A DNA stretch of 42,847 nucleotides from contig CBFHND010000027.1 of NCBI GenBank assembly GCA_965657085.1, forward strand, positions 1-42,847, written 5' to 3'. The stretch is from CBFHND01 sp965657085. Lineage in GTDB: Bacteria > Pseudomonadota > Alphaproteobacteria > Rhodobacterales > Rhodobacteraceae. Positions within the stretch are counted from its first letter, which is position 1; every line of letters starts with the position of its first letter. The translations under genes and the position numbers were made by a program. Below the pieces are notes generated by a model, which saw nothing but the letters and a program-made list of their open reading frames with translations, was not told the DNA's origin and searched no databases. This document shows positions 24,020-31,408 of this stretch, piece by piece.

Positions 24020-24547
24020 ATGAAACAGGATCGGTTGAGCAGTAGAAAGTGGGTTGAGGCGGGGTTATCCGCCCTTGTCAAACAAGGCCCGTCCGCCTTG
24101 CGGGCAGAACCTTTGGCGCGCGCACTCGGGACCACCAAAGGGTCGTTCTATTGGCACTTCGCCGATGTTCCGGCCTTTCACACGGCGGTTCTGGACCACT
24201 GGCAAGCGCAGGCTTTTGCCGACATCGTGAGCGCGCTGGAAAAACCCGGCAGTGCCGCCGACCGGTTGCGGGTCTTCGGGGCGCTGGTGCTGAAAGACAG
24301 CGCCGGGGCGGCGATCCGGGCGTGGGCGCAAGGGCACACGGGTGCCGCCAACAGCATCGCGCAGGTCGATGCCCAGCGTCTGCAATATGTCCAAACCCTG
24401 CTGGCAAGCGTCGGTGTCACCAATGCCGATTTCACTCTTGCCGCCTATGGCAGCCTGATCGGGATGCCACATGTGCCGGGGCATAACCGTGCGGAGGCCG
24501 AAGGCGCTTATGCTTCGCTTGTCGACCTTGTGTTGGCCCTGCGTTAG
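24020..24547 (+). CDS. TetR-family transcriptional regulator
   Basis: This 175-residue protein has an N-terminal TetR helix-turn-helix (residues about 10-55: LRAEPLARALGTTKGSFYWH, then FADVPAFHTAVL) and an all-helical ligand domain. An in-frame ATG six bases upstream (24014) is an alternative start; AGGGG at 24009-24013 favours 24020. The META-domain gene starts about 10 bp after its stop, so the two are probably one unit. The ligand is unknown. Confidence 0.88.
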   Translation: MKQDRLSSRKWVEAGLSALVKQGPSALRAEPLARALGTTKGSFYWHFADVPAFHTAVLDHWQAQAFADIVSALEKPGSAADRLRVFGALVLKDSAGAAIRAWAQGHTGAANSIAQVDAQRLQYVQTLLASVGVTNADFTLAAYGSLIGMPHVPGHNRAEAEGAYASLVDLVLALR

Positions 24548-24556
24548 GGTCCGGTG

Positions 24557-24946
24557 ATGCGATTTGCCCTGATGCTGGTGCTGACCGCAGCAATGTCCTG
24601 TCAGGCCGACGAAACCGTGCGCGCCTATGGGGCGAGCGACCGGGTTTGGGTGCTGTCCGAACTGGGCGGCCAGCCCTTTTCGGCACGCGCCACCCTGCAA
24701 TTTCCGGAACAAGGCGTCATTTCCGGGCGCGGCCCGTGCAACGGGTTTTCGGGGCAGATGGATGTGCCTTATCCGTGGTTCAAGGCCGGTCCCTTGCGCG
24801 CGACCAAGCGGGCCTGCGCGGCCTTGGCAGAGGAAACCCGGTATTTCCGCGCGCTGGCCCAGATGAGCACCATCGAAGTCTTGGGCGAGGTGATGATCCT
24901 GAGCAACGACGCAGGCGACAAGATGGTGTTCAAAGCGTCCGAGTGA
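24557..24946 (+). CDS. META-domain protein, probable lipoprotein
   Basis: This 129-residue protein starts with a short hydrophobic signal (RFALMLVLTAAMS) with Cys15 at a lipobox-like position, although AMSC is a weak lipobox. The rest is a META/HslJ-like domain: VWVLSELGGQPFSARATLQF, GRGPCNGFSG and LRATKRACAALAEETRYFRA are characteristic. Such proteins are envelope-located and linked to heat or novobiocin tolerance in enterobacteria. The ATG at 24557 is preferred over a GTG three bases earlier. Its 3' end overlaps that of the convergent recO by 17 bp. Confidence 0.82.
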   Translation: MRFALMLVLTAAMSCQADETVRAYGASDRVWVLSELGGQPFSARATLQFPEQGVISGRGPCNGFSGQMDVPYPWFKAGPLRATKRACAALAEETRYFRALAQMSTIEVLGEVMILSNDAGDKMVFKASE

Positions 24947-25655
24947 AGGCCGAAACATACCGCGCGCGGGCTTCGGGCAGTGGTTTGTTGCCCAGATCGG
25001 CGGCCAGATGCGCAGACAGGAAATATCCCGTCGTCTCAAGCCCTTGTGCGATTTCGGCATCCGGCGCGTCCCCTGCGCCCCGCAAGACATCCGGCAGCGG
25101 CAGCAAACGGTCCGCCCATTCCCCGGCCCCCTGCCGGGACACCGCGCGCGCCGTCTTGGGCGACACATAGGCCAGCCCTTCGGTGGCCCCCGTGACGGCA
25201 CAAGCGCTTAGGTCAAGGCCATAGCCCATCTCTTCCAACAGGGCCAATTCCCAGCGCAGGTAGGCCAAGGGCCACAGATCCCCCTGCCCCAGCAGATCAA
25301 GCAACCGCTCGGACCGGCGGTAGAGCGGCGGATGCGCCTCGCGTTCGGGCAGGCAGAAGCACAACAGCGACGTGACCGCGTTCAGCCCTGCCAGCGCCAT
25401 GCGATCGGACATGACCACGGCGGCACGGCTGCGCACGGGTTCGACGGTGAAGCTGCCGATGTGGTCCTCGAGCCGGGCGCGCCATGCTACGTCAAGCTGT
25501 GCGCCGGGTTGCAGGATCGGGGCGATCTTGCGGCTGGTGCCGCCGCGCACGACGCCCGCGTGGCGGCCCCGGTCTTCGGTGAAGACCTCGATAATGGCAG
25601 ATGTTTCGCCGTGGCGGCGCGTGGACAATAGAATGCCGGTGCCGCGCCATTCCAT
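24930..25655 (-). CDS. recO: DNA repair protein RecO
   Basis: This 241-residue recombination mediator works with RecR and RecF to load RecA on gapped DNA. The N-terminal OB-fold begins MEWRGTGILLSTRRHGETSA and is followed by GRHAGVVRGGTSRKIAPILQ. The C-terminal part holds the helical domain (EMGYGLDLSACAVTGATEGL). The start at 25655 forms a TGATG overlap with the DUF1491 gene; the longer upstream frame reads through that gene. The zinc-binding cysteines of some RecO proteins are not obvious here. Confidence 0.93.
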   Translation of the reverse strand: MEWRGTGILLSTRRHGETSAIIEVFTEDRGRHAGVVRGGTSRKIAPILQPGAQLDVAWRARLEDHIGSFTVEPVRSRAAVVMSDRMALAGLNAVTSLLCFCLPEREAHPPLYRRSERLLDLLGQGDLWPLAYLRWELALLEEMGYGLDLSACAVTGATEGLAYVSPKTARAVSRQGAGEWADRLLPLPDVLRGAGDAPDAEIAQGLETTGYFLSAHLAADLGNKPLPEARARYVSAFTRTL

Positions 25656-25984
25656 CAGGCCAGCCCCTCGTGATCGAGCAAGTGGCGGCCTTCGCGGTCC
25701 TCCACCTCGACCACCCACAGGTCGGGATCGAACCCGCGTTGCCGGGCGATTGCGCCCTCGACCTCGGCGTCCGCGCCCTTGGCCAGTTCGGCCCACGCCC
25801 GGTCACCTGTCATCAGGTCAAAGGACCGTTGGTACAGGATCGCCTGCCCGTCGAGGGTGCTGAGCTTGACCAGAACCGCGCCGCCGGTGTCATCGCCATG
25901 GGCCACGACAAAGGCGGGGATGTCGAACATGCGCAGGCGCGCAAGATAGGCGTCCACCCAGAAGCGCGAGGTCAGGCGGGCCAT
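25655..25984 (-). CDS. DUF1491 family protein
   Basis: This 109-residue soluble protein belongs to DUF1491, typical of alphaproteobacteria, with LTSRFWVDAYLARLRMFDIP at the N-terminus and DPDLWVVEVEDREGRHLLDH near the end. The function is unknown. It lies between era (15 bp upstream) and recO (one-base overlap), so it is co-expressed with RNA processing and DNA repair genes. Confidence 0.88.
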   Translation of the reverse strand: MARLTSRFWVDAYLARLRMFDIPAFVVAHGDDTGGAVLVKLSTLDGQAILYQRSFDLMTGDRAWAELAKGADAEVEGAIARQRGFDPDLWVVEVEDREGRHLLDHEGLA

Positions 25985-25999
25985 GCGGCCCTCGTGCGA

Positions 26000-26908
26000 T
26001 CAGGCGTTGCCATCCTTGAAATCCAGCCCCATTTCGGAATACCGCTCTGCGTCTTCAAGCCACTTTTCGCGCACTTTCACTTGCAGGAACAGGTGCACCT
26101 TGCGGCCCAGAAACTCCGTCAATTCTTCGCGCGAGGCCTTGCTCACGGCCTTGATCGTTTCGCCCTTGTGGCCCAGCACGATGCCCTTGTGGCCATCGCG
26201 GGTCACATAGATCACCTGATCGATCTTGGCGGACCCGTCCTTGCGCTCTTCCCAGTTCTCGGTTTCGACGGTCAGTTGGTAGGGCAATTCCTGATGCAGG
26301 CGCAGCGTCAGCTTTTCGCGGGTCATTTCGGCGGCGATCATGCGCATGGGCAGATCGGCGATCTGGTCCTCGGGATAAAGCCACGGGCCTTCTGGCACCT
26401 CGCCGGCGAGCCATGTGCGCAGGGCATCGACGCCGTGGCCCTTTTCGGCCGAGATCATGAAGGTTTCGGCAAAAGGATAGGCCGCGTTCATCTTTTCGGT
26501 CAGGCCCAGCAGCACGGGGGCCCCGACGCGGTCGATCTTGTTGATGGCAAGGGCGACCTTGCGGTCCGCGCCGATCTCTTGGAGCCGTTCGAGGATGCGT
26601 TCGACGCCTTCGGTCACGCCGCGATGCGCTTCGATCATCAGGACGATGACATCGGCATCTGCCGCCCCACCCCATGCGGCAGCGACCATTGCGCGGTCAA
26701 GCCTGCGGCGGGGTTGAAAGAGGCCCGGCGTGTCGACGAAGACGATCTGGCTGTCGCCTTCCATGGCCACGCCACGAATGCGGGTGCGCGTGGTTTGAAC
26801 CTTGTGCGTGACGATGCTGACCTTGGCGCCGACCATGCGGTTCAGCAGCGTGGATTTGCCCGCGTTGGGCTCTCCGATCAGGGCGACGAAACCGGCGCGG
26901 GTGGTCAT
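26000..26908 (-). CDS. era: GTPase Era
   Basis: This 302-residue GTPase binds 16S rRNA and helps 30S subunit maturation. The G1 motif is GEPNAGKST (residues 12-20), followed by the G3 FVDTPGLF and G4 NKID motifs. The C-terminal KH domain contains VIYVTRDGHKGIVLGHKG. Its ATG overlaps the rnc stop by four bases, the usual rnc-era pairing. Confidence 0.97.
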   Translation of the reverse strand: MTTRAGFVALIGEPNAGKSTLLNRMVGAKVSIVTHKVQTTRTRIRGVAMEGDSQIVFVDTPGLFQPRRRLDRAMVAAAWGGAADADVIVLMIEAHRGVTEGVERILERLQEIGADRKVALAINKIDRVGAPVLLGLTEKMNAAYPFAETFMISAEKGHGVDALRTWLAGEVPEGPWLYPEDQIADLPMRMIAAEMTREKLTLRLHQELPYQLTVETENWEERKDGSAKIDQVIYVTRDGHKGIVLGHKGETIKAVSKASREELTEFLGRKVHLFLQVKVREKWLEDAERYSEMGLDFKDGNA

Positions 26909-27591
26909 TGGGTGGTCTCCATCTGCGCCATCAGCGCCTCTGCGGCTGCCTGTTCGGCGGCGCGTTTCGATCCGGCGGTGGCACTGGCCTCGGCCCCATT
27001 GTCAAGCCGCGCGGCAATCGTAAACTGCGGTGCGTGGTCGGGGCCCTTGCGGGCGGTTTCAACGTATTTCGGCGGCTGCAACCCGCGCGCCTGCGCCCAT
27101 TCCTGCAAGGCGGTCTTGGCGTCGCGGGCATCCGCGTCGACCTCCTTCACCCGTTTGCCCCACAGGCGCAGGACCATGGCGCTTGCCACGTCAAAGCCCG
27201 CATCAAGGTAGACGGCGGCAATCACCGCCTCCATCGCGTCGCCCAGAAGCGCCTGTTTGCGCCGCCCACCCGAGAGCATCTCGGATCGGCCAAGGCGCAG
27301 GACCGCGCCCAGATCTATGTCACGCGCCACGTCTGCGCAGGTTTCCTTGCGCACAAGGGCGTTGAAGCGTGGGGCCAGTTGCCCTTCGGCAGCGGATTTG
27401 TCGGCCTCAAGAAGCGTTTGGGCCATCACAAGGCCCAGAACCCGATCGCCCAGAAATTCAAGGCGCTGGTTGTCGTCGCGGGTGGGCGAAGACATCGATG
27501 CGTGCGTGACCGCGCGAGTCAGCAGCGCAGGATCGGCAAAGCGGTGCCCGATGCGCCCCTCGAAGGCTTTGAGATCGGCCGAAAGCTTCAC
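26905..27591 (-). CDS. rnc: Ribonuclease III
   Basis: This 228-residue double-strand-specific endoribonuclease processes rRNA and other structured transcripts. The catalytic signature NQRLEFLGDRVLG lies at residues 41-53, with acidic metal ligands Glu45 and Asp49. The C-terminal dsRNA-binding domain occupies about residues 155-225, ending with GSKRAAEQAAAEALMAQ. I place the start at the GTG at 27591, which overlaps the lepB stop as GTGA. An ATG at 27624 would lie inside lepB and add residues not seen in the family. Confidence 0.95.
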   Translation of the reverse strand: MKLSADLKAFEGRIGHRFADPALLTRAVTHASMSSPTRDDNQRLEFLGDRVLGLVMAQTLLEADKSAAEGQLAPRFNALVRKETCADVARDIDLGAVLRLGRSEMLSGGRRKQALLGDAMEAVIAAVYLDAGFDVASAMVLRLWGKRVKEVDADARDAKTALQEWAQARGLQPPKYVETARKGPDHAPQFTIAARLDNGAEASATAGSKRAAEQAAAEALMAQMETTQ

Positions 27592-28424
27592 TCGATCCCC
27601 TTGAAGAACCGGTCGCCCCGCCATGTCCAGAAGAACAGCATCGACCGACCCGCAGACGAGAACATGATGCGATCGGCACGGCCGATGAGGTTTTCATAAG
27701 GCACGAACCCCACGCCACCGGCCAGTTGCGCCAGTCGGCTGTCGGCAGAGTTGTCGCGGTTGTCACCGATGAAGAAATAGTGCCCCTCGGGGACAAGATA
27801 GACCTTGGTGTTGTCCGAGCTTTGGTTGGTCACGTTCAGGACAGGGTATTGCTTGCCGTTGGGCAGGGTTTCGATCGCGCGCGACTTTTCACAGCTGCCG
27901 CCCAGACCGAGAGGGCCGTTTTCACATCGGGGGCTGAGGCCCTGCGGCCCTTGGGGGGCCATCGTTTCAACGAACTTTCCGTCAGCCGCCTGTTCGACGG
28001 GCGTTCCGTTCAGGATGATCACACCGTTTTGCACCTGCACGCGGTCGCCCGGCAGGCCGATCAGGCGCTTGATATAGTCACGCCCGGACACCGGATGGCG
28101 AAAGACAACCACATCGCCGCGTTCGGGATCACCCCCAAAGAGCCGCGAATTGTCGCCGTCAAAGACGCCACAGATATCTTCGGCATCGATGTCGATGCCA
28201 AAGCGCGGCATGATCAGGCTGGGACAAGAGGCATAGGAATACCCGTACACCATTTTGTTCACAAAGAGAAAATCACCGATCAGGAGCGACTGTTTCATGG
28301 AGCCGGACGGGATCCAGAACGGCTGAAAGAAGAGCGTGCGGAACACGCCCGCAATCAGCAGGGCATAGACAATCGTCTTGATCGTTTCGACAAACGCGTT
28401 GCCGGTTTTTTCCTTGGTGGCCAT
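27588..28424 (-). CDS. lepB: Signal peptidase I
   Basis: This 278-residue membrane-bound Ser-Lys protease removes signal peptides. It has one N-terminal membrane helix (about residues 12-33), nucleophile Ser42 in IPSGSMK, general base Lys119 in RDYIKRLIGLPGD, and the box E motif GDNRDNSADSR. A large insert of about 60 residues with two Cys (PRCENGPLGLGGSCEKS) lies between boxes D and E, as in many alphaproteobacterial LepB proteins. It starts 76 bp after acpS and overlaps rnc by four bases. Confidence 0.96.
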   Translation of the reverse strand: MATKEKTGNAFVETIKTIVYALLIAGVFRTLFFQPFWIPSGSMKQSLLIGDFLFVNKMVYGYSYASCPSLIMPRFGIDIDAEDICGVFDGDNSRLFGGDPERGDVVVFRHPVSGRDYIKRLIGLPGDRVQVQNGVIILNGTPVEQAADGKFVETMAPQGPQGLSPRCENGPLGLGGSCEKSRAIETLPNGKQYPVLNVTNQSSDNTKVYLVPEGHYFFIGDNRDNSADSRLAQLAGGVGFVPYENLIGRADRIMFSSAGRSMLFFWTWRGDRFFKGIE

Positions 28425-28500
28425 GGGCGGCTCCTGATGGTTCTGCTGCTACATGCGGGGCCGGGCCATAGGTGTCAAGGTGCGCAGGGCACCGGGGGCA

Positions 28501-28908
28501 TCAGGGGGTCGACACCGGGCGCGCCTCGATCACGACAAAGGCCTGCGCCCATGGGTGATCGTCGGTCAGGGTCACGTGAATGATGGCCTCGTGACCCGGC
28601 GGCGTCATGTCCGCCAACCGTTCCGCCGCCCAGCCGGTCACGTGCATCACCGGCTGGCCGCTGCGCAGGTTGGTCACGGCCATGTCCTTCCACGAAATGC
28701 CCATGCGCAGGCCGGTGCCAAGGGCCTTTGAACACGCCTCTTTCGCGGCCCAGCGCTTGGCATAGGTGCCGGGCGTATCCGCGCGGCGTTCGGCCTTTTG
28801 CTGTTCGATTTCGGTGAAGACACGGTTGCGAAACCGGTCACCGAAGCGGTCTAGCGTGTTTGCAATGCGGTCGATGTTGGCCAGATCGGTGCCGATTCCG
28901 AGGATCAT
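28501..28908 (-). CDS. acpS: Holo-[acyl-carrier-protein] synthase
   Basis: This 135-residue enzyme transfers 4'-phosphopantetheine from CoA to apo-ACP for fatty acid synthesis. It starts MILGIGTDLANIDRI, with the Mg-binding Asp in GTDL, and has the second signature KRWAAKEACSKALGTGL. The start at 28908 overlaps the preceding gene by four bases (ATGA). The pdxJ-acpS-lepB order is conserved in many proteobacteria. Confidence 0.96.
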   Translation of the reverse strand: MILGIGTDLANIDRIANTLDRFGDRFRNRVFTEIEQQKAERRADTPGTYAKRWAAKEACSKALGTGLRMGISWKDMAVTNLRSGQPVMHVTGWAAERLADMTPPGHEAIIHVTLTDDHPWAQAFVVIEARPVSTP

Positions 28909-29372
28909 GGGTCGCTGTCCTCGTCGCCCGCCTGTGCGCTTTGCAGGCGCTTCATTTCTCCGCTTGCGCCGAAGCTGAAGAAGACGCGCGCCACAACTGC
29001 GAAAACGGTGAACGTCACAGCGGCAAAGATCACGATGAACAGGACACTCGGGCTGACCGCCCAGCCCAGAACATCCGGGGCCGTGACCAGAACGATGGCG
29101 GCCAGAAGCATCGACAACATCGCACCGAACACTGCGAACAGGGCCGACAGCTTCCACGCCTCTTGGTTGGTCGGACGGGTGTGGGTGGCCCGGACAAAAT
29201 GCGCGCCCTCGTTCATCGAGGTGATCATGATCGGGATGATCGACAGCCCACCCGAGCTGAGATCCAGCCCGGTTGCGGCTTTCAACCCCTCGATCAACAA
29301 CGGCAAACCGATGCTCAGCCCCAGGAACCACGTGGCAAAGCGCGGGATGTTCAGGCGGTAGTTTTGGGGCAC
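28905..29372 (-). CDS. ABZJ_00895-like small membrane protein
   Basis: This 155-residue inner-membrane protein has four hydrophobic segments (about 10-30, 40-52, 70-95, 105-130). The segment EGAHFVRATHTRPTNQEAWK between the second and third spans fits what I recall of the ABZJ_00895 family, whose function is unknown. It starts at a GTG with GGAGA upstream. It lies 30 bp after the Dabb gene and overlaps acpS by four bases, so it belongs to the pdxJ-recO operon. Confidence 0.75.
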   Translation of the reverse strand: MPQNYRLNIPRFATWFLGLSIGLPLLIEGLKAATGLDLSSGGLSIIPIMITSMNEGAHFVRATHTRPTNQEAWKLSALFAVFGAMLSMLLAAIVLVTAPDVLGWAVSPSVLFIVIFAAVTFTVFAVVARVFFSFGASGEMKRLQSAQAGDEDSDP

Positions 29373-29402
29373 GTCAGGTCTCCGTAAAGGGGGCAGTCTG
29401 GC

Positions 29403-29717
29403 CTACCCTGCCACGTCGATGTCATAAACCACAATGCCGTCTGCAGCGCCCTGACACAGAGCCACCAATTGCGCGCCCAGCGCGCGGTGCTCAGAGTCGT
29501 CGGCATAGGCGGCAAGCGTGGTGGCGTCCTGCGCATCGAGCGTGAAGCCATAGGGGTGATCGGGTGATTTGCCTTCAAAGTCGCGGTTGGGGCCGTGGCA
29601 GAATGCGCCACAGCCGGGGATGCGGTCCACAACCTTTTCCAGAGCCTGCATCAGCGTTGCAAGCGCGGTGTCGCTTGCGTCCGGGCGCAGGCAAAGCAAC
29701 ACACAGTGCCGGATCAT
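29403..29717 (-). CDS. Dabb (stress-response A/B barrel) domain protein
   Basis: This 104-residue single-domain protein starts MIRHCVLLCLRPDASDTALA, and the centre contains HPYGFTLDAQDATTLAAYAD, the pattern of the dimeric alpha-beta barrel (Dabb) family. Members include plant stress proteins and a few small enzymes. The function here is unknown. It overlaps pdxJ by four bases (ATGA). Confidence 0.85.
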   Translation of the reverse strand: MIRHCVLLCLRPDASDTALATLMQALEKVVDRIPGCGAFCHGPNRDFEGKSPDHPYGFTLDAQDATTLAAYADDSEHRALGAQLVALCQGAADGIVVYDIDVAG

Positions 29718-30463
29718 GCGCGCGCTTCGTCCATCAGGCGGCGCATTTCACGGATGGCGGGGGCAAGCCCGCGAAAGATCGCCTCACCGATGATGAAATG
29801 GCCGATGTTCAGTTCAATGGCTTCGGGAAAGCGGGCCACGGGTTGCACGGTTTCATAGGTCAGGCCATGGCCCACGTGCACTTCAAGCCCGAGGCTGTGG
29901 GCAAAGGTGGACATTTCGCGCATGGCCTCAAGTTCGCGGTCACGGTCGTCAAATCGGCCTTCGTGGTGGGCATCGCAATAGGCCCCCGAGTGCAGTTCGA
30001 TGACCTGTGCACCGATCCGGTGGGCCGCTTCGATCTGGCGCTGGTCGGCCGCGATGAAGATGGACACGCGGCAGCCGGCATCACGCAGGGGGGCAATGAA
30101 GTGGGCGAGGCGGTTTTCCTCGCGCGCGACTTCGAGGCCGCCTTCGGTTGTGCGTTCCTCGCGCTTTTCGGGCACGATGCAGACGGCGTGTGGTTTGTGG
30201 CGCAGGGCGATGTTTTGCATCTCCTCGGTCGCCGCCATTTCGAAATTGAGCGGGACGTTCAGCGTGTCCATCAGGCCTTCGATGTCGGCGTCCGAGATAT
30301 GGCGGCGGTCTTCGCGGAGGTGGGCGGTGATGCCGTCGGCACCGGCTTCTTCAGCGATGCGCGCGGCGCGCAAGGGGTCGGGCGTGTCGCCGCCGCGCGC
30401 GTTGCGCACGGTTGCCACGTGGTCGATGTTCACACCAAGACGCAGGGGGCCGATGGGTTTCAT
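29714..30463 (-). CDS. pdxJ: Pyridoxine 5'-phosphate synthase
   Basis: This 249-residue TIM-barrel enzyme condenses 1-deoxy-D-xylulose 5-phosphate with aminoacetone phosphate to pyridoxine phosphate. Typical motifs are LRLGVNIDHVATVRNARGG, ITAHLREDRRHI, LNFEMAATEEM and ELNIGHFIIGEAIF. It is the first gene of the block running to recO. A 237-bp structured gap lies upstream and should contain its promoter. Confidence 0.97.
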   Translation of the reverse strand: MKPIGPLRLGVNIDHVATVRNARGGDTPDPLRAARIAEEAGADGITAHLREDRRHISDADIEGLMDTLNVPLNFEMAATEEMQNIALRHKPHAVCIVPEKREERTTEGGLEVAREENRLAHFIAPLRDAGCRVSIFIAADQRQIEAAHRIGAQVIELHSGAYCDAHHEGRFDDRDRELEAMREMSTFAHSLGLEVHVGHGLTYETVQPVARFPEAIELNIGHFIIGEAIFRGLAPAIREMRRLMDEARA

Positions 30464-30700
30464 GGATGTGTTCCTTCTGGGCCGTTTGCATTGGTTTTAG
30501 GGCGCGTGGGGCGCGAGGGCCAGTTGGGTTTTGTATTGGTACAAGGCGCGCGACAGAGGGCCGCGTCCGACCCGCCCGGAGGGCGGACGCGCTTTGCGCA
30601 GCCGGTGCTGTCGCACACTACAGCCTCAAACGCTCCGCTGGAGCGTTTGCAAGACGGCCTTCGCCCCCGGGTCGGGCACGTCCCTTTTATCGGTTCAGGG
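30464..30700. repeat. Hairpin-rich GC-rich intergenic element
   Basis: This 237-bp gap between DUF2062 and pdxJ carries several perfect hairpins. CCGCCC-GGA-GGGCGG (30572-30586) lies inside a longer GCGTCCG...CGGACGC pair (30563-30590), and AAACGCTCC-GCT-GGAGCGTTT lies at 30628-30648. CGCGCTTTGCGC (30588-30599) and CCGCCCGG also occur in the gap at 7756-7790. No open frame here is credible. It is probably a dispersed palindromic intergenic repeat, which may also end transcription of the rsh-DUF2062 unit. Confidence 0.55.
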
Positions 30701-31369
30701 TCAATCCGCGCCGCGCTTGGCTTCGGCTTTGGCGGCCGCCTTTTCGGCGGCTTTGGCCTTGAGGGCCTCGAACTTGGCCTTGATCACCCCGCGCCGCCGC
30801 TTTTGATAGGCGCGGATCACCGGCACCGCCATGTAATAGCTGACTGTGGCGCAGATGATGCCGGGAATGATCCCGCCGATCAGGTAGGGAAAGAACACCT
30901 CGTCGTAAAAGACCATGATGCCGTGCCAATCCGTCGGATCACCCGTTACATTGGCCTTGAGATTTTGCCACAAATCCTGCCCTGCATCCGCGAACTTGCC
31001 CCCGAAAGACCGGTGTTCGCTTTCACGCATTTCAGTGCCCAGCAACCAGTGCCCGGTTTTCAGGGATGCGATGCCAATCGGCACATAGGTCAGCGGATTG
31101 CCGAAGAACGTGGCCATCAAGGACGCGAGGATATTGCCGCGCATGGCCCAAGCGATCATGCCCGCCACGACGAAATGCAGGCCGTAGAACGGTGAAAACG
31201 TGGTGAACACCCCCGCCCAGATGCCGCGTGCAATGCGTTCGGGGCTGTCTGGCAAGCGACGCACACGGTGTTTGACATAGTGAAACGCACGCGCCCACCC
31301 GCCACGGGGCCACAGCATCTCGGCCAGCCCACGCAGGAAAGGTTTGCGGTCGCGGCGTTTGAAGACCAC
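30701..31369 (-). CDS. DUF2062 domain membrane protein
   Basis: This 222-residue protein has a basic N-terminus, then the DUF2062 core RIARGIWAGVFTTFSPFYGL, IASLMATFFGNPLTYVPIG-like hydrophobic spans and a third span near residue 170. The tail is very rich in Ala and Lys (AKAAEKAAAKAEAK). The function is unknown. The start is a GTG at 31369; an ATG at 31380 is in another frame. It follows rsh by 39 bp and is probably co-transcribed with rpoZ-rsh. Confidence 0.85.
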   Translation of the reverse strand: MVFKRRDRKPFLRGLAEMLWPRGGWARAFHYVKHRVRRLPDSPERIARGIWAGVFTTFSPFYGLHFVVAGMIAWAMRGNILASLMATFFGNPLTYVPIGIASLKTGHWLLGTEMRESEHRSFGGKFADAGQDLWQNLKANVTGDPTDWHGIMVFYDEVFFPYLIGGIIPGIICATVSYYMAVPVIRAYQKRRRGVIKAKFEALKAKAAEKAAAKAEAKRGAD

Positions 31370-31408
31370 CGGTTTTCCATCCTCTTTTCAGTCAGACATT
31401 CACACCCG

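Noticed and set aside
25601..27211. 536-residue plus-strand open frame across recO, DUF1491, era and rnc
   Set aside because: It mirrors four genes with strong motifs on the minus strand. The composition is typical of antisense frames.
27592..27624. Upstream ATG start for rnc
   Set aside because: It lies within lepB and adds residues not found in RNase III. The GTG at 27591 gives the normal length and a GTGA overlap.
29564..31195. 543-residue plus-strand open frame across Dabb, pdxJ and DUF2062
   Set aside because: It is antisense to known genes and reads through the structured non-coding gap. No domain was recognised.
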